From positions 280,146-344,145 of the forward strand of contig JAQQAP010000037.1 of NCBI GenBank assembly GCA_028533045.1: DNA of 64,000 bases, written 5' to 3'. This stretch comes from Spirochaetales bacterium. Lineage in GTDB: Bacteria; Spirochaetota; Spirochaetia; DSM-2461. Made by a program: the position numbers and the translations under genes. Below the pieces are notes generated by a model, which was not told the origin of the DNA, searched no databases, and saw nothing but the letters and a program-made list of their open reading frames with translations. Positions 36,837-43,831 of the stretch are shown piece by piece. How positions within the stretch are numbered: position 1 is the first letter of the stretch; each line of letters opens with the position of its first letter.

Positions 36837-37883
36837 TTAGAGGTGGATGATGAGTTTGGTCATTAGTTCGTGACTCAGGCCGGTGGGATCTCCGTATTCT
36901 GTGCTGCCCAAAGGGACGGTGTGGAGGTAGGTGGTGTGCCACTCCAGAGGGCCCATGGGGACTATGAAGCCCAGGTTGAAGTTTAGGGTATCTTCTTCGT
37001 TTGATTCGTCTGTGTCCGTGTCTATACCGCCGGTACGGAAGCGCAGGTAAAAGTCTTCAAAGCGGTATTTGGCTTCGCCGTACCACCCGTAGCGCCAAGT
37101 GTCTGCGACACCACTCTGGTTCTCTTCCATAAGGGCCACGCCCCCTTTAAGGGTTAAATCTCCCATGGTCTGGGTTAAGTCAGTTCCGAAAAGGAGTATC
37201 GATTCATCGGTCCATTTATCGCTAAAAGAAGTCTCGTCCTCGCCGTAGATATCGTACATGAAGGAGAAGACCGCTTTGGTTTTTAGAGAAGGATAGAGGG
37301 TCATACGCAGATTGACAGCCTTCATGAGGTTGTTCTCCGAAGAAGGGCTCGTACTAAAGACAGGCTCCGGATCGCTTTCCGAATCTACGGCAAAACCGTT
37401 GGTAAAAGCCGCTTCAAGCTGATGGCCCATACCGAACCACCAGCTTCCTTTAAGGCCATAATCGGTCCAAAAGAAGGGAAGGAAGAGGGAGTCCTCATCG
37501 GCATAGCCTCCATAAATGTGATGATAGTTGTAGTCGCCAAAGGGAATGAGGATTCTTCCTACGGTAAGGGTGCCCTTATTGCCCATAAGTGAGACTTCGA
37601 GAAGGTCGGAGAAGTCGGTTATATCGCAGAGGAGAGAAAGGCGGTCGGTAGAGATGGAGCCGAGGACGATAAAATGGTTCTGGCCGAATTCGAAATAGGG
37701 ATCCCAGGATTTGCTGCCGTCGGTGCTGTCCGTTTCTTCGTCGGCTCCGGCGTAGATGGTAAAGTCCGTGTAGAGGGAGAATTTAAGGCCGTCAAAGTCA
37801 ATATTAGACGGATGGCCTTCGGCGGTGGCGATAGTGGTCAATATAGTAAATAATACGAGTGTTATGATAGATTTGGTTTTCAT
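36837..37883 (-). CDS. Outer-membrane porin-like beta-barrel protein
   Basis: 348 residues with a signal peptide (1-21, ATA-EG). The mature part consists of amphipathic strands with Trp/Tyr/Phe-rich turns (for example FLPFFWTDYGLKGSWWFGMGHQLEAAF) and acidic loops, ending in LMTKLIIHL; this reads as a 14-18-stranded barrel. GGGGG precedes the ATG. Porin family not recognised; it resembles phosphate-selective porin-type proteins only in outline. Confidence 0.65.
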   Translation of the reverse strand: MKTKSIITLVLFTILTTIATAEGHPSNIDFDGLKFSLYTDFTIYAGADEETDSTDGSKSWDPYFEFGQNHFIVLGSISTDRLSLLCDITDFSDLLEVSLMGNKGTLTVGRILIPFGDYNYHHIYGGYADEDSLFLPFFWTDYGLKGSWWFGMGHQLEAAFTNGFAVDSESDPEPVFSTSPSSENNLMKAVNLRMTLYPSLKTKAVFSFMYDIYGEDETSFSDKWTDESILLFGTDLTQTMGDLTLKGGVALMEENQSGVADTWRYGWYGEAKYRFEDFYLRFRTGGIDTDTDESNEEDTLNFNLGFIVPMGPLEWHTTYLHTVPLGSTEYGDPTGLSHELMTKLIIHL

Positions 37884-37985
37884 GAGTCCCCCTTACATGT
37901 TAAATCATAGCACGTAAAGAGTGATTCTGTCGGATAAAAATGTGAAAAAGCTGTATATTGGGGTGAAAAAGCCTTGGAGGATCCT

Positions 37986-38540
37986 GTGAAAAAAATAATG
38001 CTCTTGTGTGGTCTATTGGTTACGTTCTTTGCTTGTTCCAGCCCTGATGCGGTGGAAGGTTCAACCGAAGGGCTTTATGTTGAATTGAGCTTTAACGATA
38101 GTACTTATGCCAAAGGCGTTTATATCTGGGTTGAAGACAGTAACGGAGACTACATTGATACAATTAGACAGTATGGTGGAGTGGGAGGTTCTAGCTATAC
38201 CTCATCAAGATTTTACGACGATGACTGTAATGATTGGCAAAATGCTGCAGGGGAAACGTCAGATTTAGTAACGGATGGAGTTTCTGGGGCTACTGTGTGG
38301 ACTTCTCTAACTAGTGAAACATGGGATATGACTGATTCTGACGGGAATTCTATTGCTGCTGGAGACTATCAGTTGCAGGTGGAAGTTACCTATCATGATA
38401 ACAACACTGATACAGCAGATAGGGCTTATAATACATCGGTAAGTTTGGGAAGTATCTCGATTTATGAGGAAGAATTGACGATTGAAGATAGTTCCGGCTC
38501 AATTAGTAGTGCTTCTTTTACTTATGTTCCGGGGGATTGA
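37986..38540 (+). CDS. Lipoprotein with FlgD/Ig-like beta domain
   Basis: 184 residues from the GTG at 37986, chosen because GGAG lies at good spacing and because it starts the signal peptide (VKKIMLLCGLLVTFFAC); an ATG four codons earlier is the alternative. The lipobox is VTFFAC with Cys near 17. The mature part has the pattern of a small beta-sandwich (GVYIWVEDSNGDYIDTI, near 40, and AAGDYQLQVEVTYHD), as in FlgD-like or DUF2271 proteins. Function unknown. The 3' end is followed by two repeat copies. Confidence 0.6.
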   Translation: MKKIMLLCGLLVTFFACSSPDAVEGSTEGLYVELSFNDSTYAKGVYIWVEDSNGDYIDTIRQYGGVGGSSYTSSRFYDDDCNDWQNAAGETSDLVTDGVSGATVWTSLTSETWDMTDSDGNSIAAGDYQLQVEVTYHDNNTDTADRAYNTSVSLGSISIYEEELTIEDSSGSISSASFTYVPGD

Positions 38541-38548
38541 AGTGGGTT

Positions 38549-38671
38549 TCACCACGGATGGCGCGGATTTTACGGATGGGTATTTTGGAGTTTTTCACCA
38601 CGGATGGCGCGGATTAGGCGGATGGGTATTTTGGGGAGTTTCACCACTGATAGCGCGGATTTCGCTGATAT
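38549..38671 (+). repeat. Dispersed repeat, three copies in a row
   Basis: Three copies beginning at 38549, 38594 and 38641, each starting TCACCAC(G/T)GATG or the close variant TCACCACTGATAG and continuing with GCGCGGAT. The first two are also followed by GGATGGGTATTTTGG. The last two form the 3' end of the GxxExxY gene on the other strand, so that gene's last 20 or so codons are translated repeat. Confidence 0.75.
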
Positions 38672-39062
38672 TTGGAGCTTGAGGGGTGAATACCATTCTT
38701 TCTATAGTGGCCTTCGGGTATGTGCCGAAATTTACGAGAAAGCCTAAGGAGCAGCCGGAGGCTTTGAGATAGTTTAAGAGTTGGGCTTGGTCGGCTGTGG
38801 TGGTTCGTTTTTGGGATTTTATTTCTACGACGATTTTTCCGTAGCAGAGAAAGTCGACTCGGAAGTATTTATCCAGGGTGTAATCTTTGTATTTAATGTT
38901 TAGTTCGAGTTGTGGGAAGAAGGGGATTTCGCGTAATGTGAATTCTTTCTCGAGGGCTTCCTGGTATACGGACTCCAGAAAACCGTGGCCTAAGTGGTTA
39001 TGTACGTCGTAGATAGCGCCGCGGATGGCGTAGGATTCGTTTTTGTAGAGAAGATTTTCCAT
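38595..39062 (-). CDS. GxxExxY family protein
   Basis: 155 residues. The family motif is present as GHGFLESVYQEAL (near 26-38), followed by LNIKYKDYTLDKYFRVDFLC and IVVEIKSQK. The last two are a PD-(D/E)xK-like core (Asp in FRVDFL, Glu-x-Lys in VVEIKS), so the family is probably nuclease-fold; its role is unknown. The final 25 residues (NISEIRAISGE onward, ending PRHPW) are encoded by two copies of the dispersed repeat, an extension often seen in this family. Flanked by repeats on both sides, it behaves like a mobile or accessory gene. Confidence 0.82.
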   Translation of the reverse strand: MENLLYKNESYAIRGAIYDVHNHLGHGFLESVYQEALEKEFTLREIPFFPQLELNIKYKDYTLDKYFRVDFLCYGKIVVEIKSQKRTTTADQAQLLNYLKASGCSLGFLVNFGTYPKATIERMVFTPQAPNISEIRAISGETPQNTHPPNPRHPW

Positions 39063-39131
39063 GGGTACCTCCGAGTATTAAGAGGGGGATTTTTTACGGA
39101 TTGGGGATGATTTTTTTGGGGGCAGGGGATT

Positions 39132-39163
39132 TCACCACGGATGACGCGGATTTCGCTGATGTT
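39132..39163 (+). repeat. Dispersed repeat, copy 5
   Basis: TCACCACGGATGACGCGGAT followed by TTCGCTGATG, upstream of the GxxExxY gene start. The rest of the 39063-39298 gap holds only the higA operator/promoter. Confidence 0.7.
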
Positions 39164-39252
39164 TGTTGGGCTTGAAGTGTGAATATCTTTTTTTTGATTA
39201 ATTCTGAAATAAATTCGCCTCATTAGCTTATAGAGGAGAAAGATCTCATATT

Positions 39253-39295
39253 AGACTATTAACGCTTGACGATAATAGTCTGATGGGATTAAAAT
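39253..39295 (+). promoter_or_regulatory. Operator/promoter of the decayed higBA unit
   Basis: A perfect 9-bp inverted repeat (AGACTATTA at 39253-39261, TAATAGTCT at 39273-39281; centre spacing 11) brackets the -35 TTGACG (39266-39271); the -10 is TAAAAT (39290-39295) at 18 nt. This is where a HigA-type repressor would bind to control its own operon. Confidence 0.6.
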
Positions 39296-39298
39296 CAT

Positions 39299-39439
39299 AT
39301 GATTAGTTCTTTTAAGGATAAAGAAACGAATAAGATATGGAATGAAGAATATTCAAAACGTTTCCCTAATGATATTCAGCGTATTGGATTAAGGAAGTTG
39401 ATTCTAATTCATCGTGCCAGCAATATTAAGGAGTTCAAA
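39299..39439 (+). pseudogene. Truncated HigB/RelE-type toxin remnant
   Basis: About 46 codons: MISSFKDKETNKIWNEEYSK, then a stretch ending HRASNIKEF. This matches the N-terminal third to half of HigB toxins, which run about 90 residues. The C-terminal half, with the catalytic and RNA-binding part, is absent; the frame runs straight into the antitoxin without a stop. The likely event is an in-frame deletion of the toxin's 3' half. The product, if made, should not be a toxin. Confidence 0.7.
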
Positions 39440-39733
39440 ATGGAAAAAATACCTTTAATAACACCGGGTGAAATTTTAGTCGAAGAATTCCTTGGACCTT
39501 TGAATATTACCCCCTATCGATTGGCAAAAGATACGAATGTCCCCCCTACACGTATTTCACAGATAATCAAAGGACATAGAAAAATAACGGCCGATACGGC
39601 CCTTAGATTGGCCGCCTACTTTGGTAATTCCGCCGATTTTTGGCTGGGCATACAGTCTGAATACGATTTAAGAAAAGAGCGACTAAAATTAGCCAAAGAA
39701 CTCCAAAAGATTCCCCATATCAGAGCCTCTTAA
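39440..39733 (+). CDS. higA: HigA-type antitoxin (helix-turn-helix)
   Basis: 97 residues from the ATG at 39440, which has AAGGAG 6 nt upstream, so it is translated on its own even though the frame is open back into the toxin remnant. The Xre-type helix-turn-helix is clear: PGEILVEEFLGPLNITPYRL, then RISQIIKGHRKI, and the family segment ADTALRLAAYFGNSADFWLGIQ. It should bind the palindrome at 39253-39281. With no intact toxin it is an orphan that may still act as a repressor or neutralise a related toxin elsewhere. Confidence 0.85.
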   Translation: MEKIPLITPGEILVEEFLGPLNITPYRLAKDTNVPPTRISQIIKGHRKITADTALRLAAYFGNSADFWLGIQSEYDLRKERLKLAKELQKIPHIRAS

Positions 39734-39742
39734 GGACGACAC

Positions 39743-40201
39743 CTAAAGATACTCACCTTCAAAGCTCTCAAATACGGCAAACTTTTCCAGACCGAACAGG
39801 TCACCCATAATGACGGTTCCTTCTCTTTCCAGCCAGGCGTGGGCTTCCATGGGCAGGGAGGGGTGGCGGCGACGGGCCCCTATTTTTAAGGTGACTTCCC
39901 AGCCGCAGCGGCGGAGGACGATGAAACCGGCCAGGGCTCTAGGGAGGCATTTGAAGATGCGGGGAAAGGCTATGCCGGTGGAGTTGATCATCCAGGAGAG
40001 GCGGTCCGGATTCAGACAGGTGACGGAGGCCACAACGGGGGACTGCTTGCGCACCCAGGCGAGGACTTTGGGGAAGGAGGTGAAAACCATGCGCAGGCGA
40101 ACATTTACCAGGAGCCGCAAGGCCCGGCGGTAGATTTTTTTCTCTTCCCGGCTCATGGCCCTAACGGTGCGAAAACGCTTAAGATACTTTTTCAAGGACA
40201 C
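39743..40201 (-). CDS. Lasso-type leader peptidase B2 (transglutaminase-like)
   Basis: 152 residues, normal for a free-standing B2. It has the Cys-His-Asp triad of this papain/transglutaminase-like family: Cys85 in FKCLPRALAG, His121 in EAHAWLE and Asp134 in VIMGDLFG. B2 removes the leader of lasso precursors, cutting just after the residue that follows a conserved Thr. The ATG lies inside the B1 gene (23-nt overlap), so the two are co-translated, as in many lasso clusters. Substrates are probably the two precursors at 43573 and 46602. No lasso-type cyclase gene lies next to it. Confidence 0.88.
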   Translation of the reverse strand: MSLKKYLKRFRTVRAMSREEKKIYRRALRLLVNVRLRMVFTSFPKVLAWVRKQSPVVASVTCLNPDRLSWMINSTGIAFPRIFKCLPRALAGFIVLRRCGWEVTLKIGARRRHPSLPMEAHAWLEREGTVIMGDLFGLEKFAVFESFEGEYL

Positions 40202-40457
40202 CCTTTTTCATCATGGTTTTAATGAGGCCTTCCAGGTCTTTTTGGCATTGATCGGCCTCGACCTCGAATTCAGCCTGAATGGCTTCTATCATCTGTCCCA
40301 GAGTAAGGGGGCCTTCCTCCAGCTTTTTCCATATGACGCTTCCCGTTTCGTTAAGGGAGAAGTACTTTCCCTTGGCCACATGCATGAGAACCGATTCGCC
40401 GTCCATTTCTGTGGAGATGACATCAGATGCCGCTTTGTATGTTTCGCTTAGTTCCAT
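40179..40457 (-). CDS. PqqD-like RiPP recognition protein B1
   Basis: 92 residues, the size of PqqD/B1 proteins. The family pattern is present: a beta-strand segment, then GKYFSLNETGSVIWKKLEEG (about 30-49) and C-terminal helices. It binds the leader of the precursor and delivers it to the B2 peptidase. It is divergent from the nucleotidyltransferase gene, and its promoter gives a transcript that starts at the ATG. Confidence 0.88.
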   Translation of the reverse strand: MELSETYKAASDVISTEMDGESVLMHVAKGKYFSLNETGSVIWKKLEEGPLTLGQMIEAIQAEFEVEADQCQKDLEGLIKTMMKKGVLEKVS

Positions 40458-40463
40458 AGGAAA

Positions 40464-40492
40464 ATCATATATACTAATACACTGTTAATCAA
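40464..40492 (-). promoter_or_regulatory. Promoter of B1-B2, leaderless
   Basis: TTGATT (40487-40492), 17-nt spacer, TATGAT (40464-40469) on the minus strand. Transcription should start at 40457, exactly the A of the B1 ATG. No Shine-Dalgarno sequence. Confidence 0.55.
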
Positions 40493-40499
40493 GTTCTTG

Positions 40500-40528
40500 T
40501 TTACAATTTTAAAACCTTAAACTACACT
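40500..40528 (+). promoter_or_regulatory. Promoter of the nucleotidyltransferase gene, leaderless
   Basis: TTTACA (40500-40505), 17-nt spacer, TACACT (40523-40528). Transcription should start at about 40535, the ATG. It stands back to back with the B1 promoter, the two -35 boxes only 7 nt apart, so the two units are probably controlled together. Confidence 0.5.
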
Positions 40529-40534
40529 TATAGT

Positions 40535-41773
40535 ATGGGATATTACTGGGGCCGACTGGGCCGGGAAGAAAGACTTATTTTGGCTCTGCTGAATGAAGAC
40601 TATATTGAAGCAGAAAGCCTTCTGGCTAACTTGGAGCTTATCTCTTTTCCTGTCGTTTTTGACTTGGGAGGATATCACCGGATTCTCCCCCTCATCCTTA
40701 AGAGGCTTTTGGACCACTTCACTCCCCTTCTTTCTGAAGATTTTCTTCATGTGGCCCGTTTTCTGATTCTTCAGCAGATGACAGCCAATAAACTACACCG
40801 ACAGGAATTGTTAAATACCTCAAAACTCCTCACCGAGGCAGGATTTGAGGTTATGCTTATGAAGGGAATTTCCTATGACCCGGAAGAGACCTATCCCCGG
40901 ACCTATGGAGATGTGGATCTCCTGGTTGAAGAAAACAAGATTCGGGAGATTGTAGCTTGCCTGGAAGAGGCAGGCTATGAATACCAGGGGAGCTTTATCC
41001 TGTCACGGGAAGAAAAAAAGGACATAGAAGGCCAGCTTCACTGGAACAATCAGTATCAGTTTAAATGTCCCAAATCGACCCAGGTGATAGAAGTGCATAT
41101 CAATCTTTTTGAGCGGGACCGGATTCGTCTGGAGAACCTCAAGGCCCTTCTGGACCGGCCGGAACTTTTTAAGGAAAAGCGCAGCTGGAACGAGGAACTT
41201 TCTTGCTATCTGCCGGGAACGGAGGCGACACTTATGCTTCTGTGCTTGCAATGTTCCCTTAAACGGGCCCTTTACAATAACACATTCCTTCTGCGCCATA
41301 TGGCCGATGCTGCGATTCTTCTGGAACGGGGCGTTGACGGAGATGGGTTCCTGCGCCTCTGCCGGGAGGGGGAAGTCTGCTACCACGCTTGTTTCTCCCT
41401 TAGGCTCTACGGAAATATTAGCGGCAGGGCTTTGCCAGAATGGATGGAAAAGCTGGAAAAGGAATTAACCCTTCATGAACGCTTCCTTATGAAGAAGCAT
41501 CTAAAATGTTTAAAGAACCTGCGAAACAGCCGGGTTTTACGACGTTGGCAGTATAACCATTTGGCCCCTTTTATTATTGGGGGAACCTTGCGGCAGCGGC
41601 TTAAATGGCTATGGCATAACTATGTTCCCACCAGGGTTCAGCAAGAAAACCGCTATTATAAATTCGGTTTTAGGAAAGAGTCGCCCCTTATTTTTCTGAC
41701 TTATTTTTTGAACCCCTTTCAGACGGCCTGGCGTTGTTTTAAGAAGGTTTTTGGGATTAAGCGTCCTGAATAA
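40535..41773 (+). CDS. Nucleotidyltransferase-family protein of a RiPP cluster (PF14907-like)
   Basis: 412 residues. The nucleotidyltransferase core shows Gly-Asp-x-Asp in RTYGDVDLLVEE (Asp126, Asp128), preceded by LMKGISYDPEETYP; the rest is helical. Homologues accompany lasso clusters of the paeninodin type, where their role is unproven; adding a nucleotide or similar group to a precursor or phosphopeptide is a reasonable idea. The last 17 nt overlap the convergent kinase gene. Divergent from B1-B2. Confidence 0.8.
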   Translation: MGYYWGRLGREERLILALLNEDYIEAESLLANLELISFPVVFDLGGYHRILPLILKRLLDHFTPLLSEDFLHVARFLILQQMTANKLHRQELLNTSKLLTEAGFEVMLMKGISYDPEETYPRTYGDVDLLVEENKIREIVACLEEAGYEYQGSFILSREEKKDIEGQLHWNNQYQFKCPKSTQVIEVHINLFERDRIRLENLKALLDRPELFKEKRSWNEELSCYLPGTEATLMLLCLQCSLKRALYNNTFLLRHMADAAILLERGVDGDGFLRLCREGEVCYHACFSLRLYGNISGRALPEWMEKLEKELTLHERFLMKKHLKCLKNLRNSRVLRRWQYNHLAPFIIGGTLRQRLKWLWHNYVPTRVQQENRYYKFGFRKESPLIFLTYFLNPFQTAWRCFKKVFGIKRPE

Positions 41774-42680
41774 TAAAATCGACCAGTGCGGGTAATTTAT
41801 CATAGCCTCGGGGAATGTGAAGTCTCTTAATCTCGATACCTTTTACTATCTCTCCCAGACGATTCAGTCTTTCCCGGCTTCTGTCGCCTGAATCTAACAA
41901 CTCTGCGGCAAAGCTATGACGGATAAGGGCAAAAAGGGCTTCCGTTGATTTAACGGGAGAGCTGTAGGGTTCTCCGGTCTCGCTTTTATCCAAAAGATAA
42001 AGTGTTTTTAAAGGAAGTTCGCCGTTGTAAAAGCTTCCCATGCTCTCCCCTATGGGAATACGCCGTTTTTCAAATAGGGGATGTATTTTATCATAATCTT
42101 GCGCCCTTTGATTAAAGAGTTCCAACTGATCGGGGAGAAGCTTCATTTGGGGGAATCCGGGAGAGGCAAACACATCCTTATGGCGAATATTTACAGGGAG
42201 GATATCGTCTGTAATGAGGGAATATCCCGCAGCAAGCAAAGCAGCGGCGGTGGTTGTTTTTCCCCCGGTCGATTCGGCCATAAAGGCCACAGCTCCTTCA
42301 CGAACCTTAAGGGAAGAGGCATGGAGCATCAAAGTCCCCCGTCTTTCCAGCCAATAGGCAAGTACATGACCAATAAAACAGATTTCCAGAAGAAATTGGT
42401 CCTGATTCATCAGCATATACCCTTTTATCCAGTCGTCGCCGCACTCGAAGGCGGCGATATTTTCAAAAATAATAGTATCGTGGGTTTGAGAACGATAGAG
42501 GGATATGTCACCTTCATTGTGCCCCCCCTGTCTCAAGACCTTTCCTTGGAGAAGATAATTCTTACAGTAACCTCCTCCTGTGAATTGGAGTTGGGGAGGC
42601 TGGTCTGAGGGAAGCAAGTTATAGCTAAAGGGATAGGAGGTTTTAAAACTAATACCATAGATTTGATAAAGGGAATCCAT
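41757..42680 (-). CDS. HPr kinase-like protein 1 of the RiPP locus
   Basis: 307 residues. A beta-rich N-terminal domain (1-110) precedes an HPr-kinase-type P-loop domain: LMLHASSLK (His120), Walker A as AESTGGKTTT (Lys141, an unusual Ala-Glu-Ser-Thr start) and LITDDILPV (Asp158, Asp159). Homologues in lasso clusters (for example the paeninodin kinase) phosphorylate a serine side chain near the precursor C-terminus. It is 3 nt after the phosphoribosyltransferase-like gene. One of two such kinases here. Confidence 0.82.
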   Translation of the reverse strand: MDSLYQIYGISFKTSYPFSYNLLPSDQPPQLQFTGGGYCKNYLLQGKVLRQGGHNEGDISLYRSQTHDTIIFENIAAFECGDDWIKGYMLMNQDQFLLEICFIGHVLAYWLERRGTLMLHASSLKVREGAVAFMAESTGGKTTTAAALLAAGYSLITDDILPVNIRHKDVFASPGFPQMKLLPDQLELFNQRAQDYDKIHPLFEKRRIPIGESMGSFYNGELPLKTLYLLDKSETGEPYSSPVKSTEALFALIRHSFAAELLDSGDRSRERLNRLGEIVKGIEIKRLHIPRGYDKLPALVDFIIQDA

Positions 42681-42683
42681 AAA

Positions 42684-43559
42684 TCAGTCCTTATGCCTTT
42701 TGGGGTCCTGCGGTTCTGTGCTAGTACTATGGCGGGTATTGAGGCATTGCTCCGGGGGCAGAAGGTCAAAGCCCGGTTCCATGAGGGCCGTTTTATCATT
42801 AAAGAAGGAGTTCTCCGGCTCACTCCACTCAAAGGCGAAGTATTCGGTCATTCCCACCCACAGGGGTGTGCCTCTTTTTTTGCTGCGCTCTTTCCAAGGC
42901 TCGTAATCCTCTTTAAGAAGAAGGGGGGCCAGATCGTCCAGCTCATCACCGGCAAAGCAGCTAAAGTCCAGTTCCTTGTGCCGGCTCATTTCACAAACCC
43001 CTTTTGGGGCCAGGAGAACGGCCAGTATGGATTCTGCCCCCTTCTTGTTCATGTATTCTGAGGAGCGCAGACCGGAAATAAGGCAGTCATCCACATAGAC
43101 AACAGGTCTTTTTAGATCAGACGAAGGGGGATGCAAGGCCGATTTGGGAAGCCCCAGACAGTAGGAGAGCATCCCCATTACTATATGGCCGCCCCGGGGA
43201 ATAGGACTGTAGAAAAATTGATCTAACTCTTCCTTGCCAAACTCCCTTTTTAATTTTGCGGCCAGTTTCTCGGTAAGCCCTTCGGCCTCCTTATAGCTTA
43301 TAAAGCGGCTTTGTTTATCGGCCCAGGCAAGCTGCCTGCTCAGATTAGTGAGGAGCTCTTCTTCCTTCGCTTGAGTAAGGGCATAAAGAGTTGAAGTACC
43401 TTCTTCGGACTCACGGACTATGAACTTCATGGAAGCCAGGCGAGGGTCCAGGGAAAGGGCCCGGGAAATATAAAAAAGAGCCTCCCCTCCTTTACTGCAT
43501 CTGGTTAAGGAGAGAAGGCCGCTCTTGTCTGATAAATCTATAAGTTTGTTTAACGTCAA
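42684..43559 (-). CDS. Phosphoribosyltransferase-fold protein of the RiPP locus
   Basis: 291 residues from a TTG at 43559 (an in-frame stop lies two codons upstream, so no earlier start exists; no strong Shine-Dalgarno sequence). Residues about 117-165 look like a class I phosphoribosyltransferase: FYSPIPRGGHIVMGM (Arg-Gly-Gly loop at 122-124), then RPVVYVDDCLISG (152-163), a PRPP-binding motif with the two Asp at 157-158. The usual final Thr of the motif is changed (SGLRS), so the substrate site is altered. The C-terminal 40 residues are polar. I know of no characterised lasso cluster with this gene. It sits between precursor 2 (14 nt upstream) and kinase 1, so modification of the peptide or its phosphate is the natural guess. 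Confidence 0.7.
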   Translation of the reverse strand: MTLNKLIDLSDKSGLLSLTRCSKGGEALFYISRALSLDPRLASMKFIVRESEEGTSTLYALTQAKEEELLTNLSRQLAWADKQSRFISYKEAEGLTEKLAAKLKREFGKEELDQFFYSPIPRGGHIVMGMLSYCLGLPKSALHPPSSDLKRPVVYVDDCLISGLRSSEYMNKKGAESILAVLLAPKGVCEMSRHKELDFSCFAGDELDDLAPLLLKEDYEPWKERSKKRGTPLWVGMTEYFAFEWSEPENSFFNDKTALMEPGFDLLPPEQCLNTRHSTSTEPQDPKRHKD

Positions 43560-43572
43560 TGACTATGGATTA

Positions 43573-43734
43573 TTATCTTCTGGAACCGTGATGATAATCA
43601 TTGTTATTAGGATAACAATTTCCAGTTGAGCTGTAAGAGCCACTCAACACATTTTTGAGATTACCACCACCCCGGGTAATATCCATAATATCACCCCACG
43701 ACTTCATTTCCGGCTTTGGGTATACCTTCTTCAT
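43573..43734 (-). CDS. RiPP precursor peptide 2 with lasso-type leader
   Basis: 53 residues, with AGGGAG upstream and its own strong promoter. The leader has the exact lasso B1-binding pattern Y-x2-P-x-(L/M)-x3-G-x5-T: Y5, P8, M10, G14, T20 (MKKVYPKPEMKSWGDIMDIT). Cleavage after residue 21 would leave a 32-residue core starting with three glycines (GGGNLKNVLSGSYSSTGNCY, then PNNNDYHHGSRR). Positions 7-9 of that core are N, V, L, so no Asp or Glu can close a standard ring. The core has one Cys (C40), one Asp (D46) and several Ser, one of them two residues from the end. It was found by reading the frame; it is shorter than usual ORF cut-offs. Leader is a clear paralogue of precursor 1. Confidence 0.78.
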   Translation of the reverse strand: MKKVYPKPEMKSWGDIMDITRGGGNLKNVLSGSYSSTGNCYPNNNDYHHGSRR

Positions 43735-43764
43735 TATGATCTCCCTATAAAGAATATGGACCTA

Positions 43765-43793
43765 ATTATAATACCGCTTCATCCATATATCAA
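43765..43793 (-). promoter_or_regulatory. Strong sigma70-type promoter of precursor 2
   Basis: TTGATA (43788-43793), 17-nt spacer, perfect TATAAT (43765-43770) on the minus strand. The leader of about 24 nt includes the Shine-Dalgarno sequence. It lies between the exporter and precursor genes, so precursor 2 and the genes after it can be made independently of the exporter. Confidence 0.65.
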
Positions 43794-43831
43794 GTTACAT
43801 ACACATAACAACACACAATCTTCATAATAAC

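Noticed and set aside
36777..39163. CRISPR array from the repeated GGATG/GCGGAT units
   Set aside because: Spacing is irregular, copies are imperfect, one block is translated, and there are no cas genes.
43561..43572. Earlier start for the phosphoribosyltransferase-fold gene
   Set aside because: An in-frame stop lies two codons upstream of the TTG.
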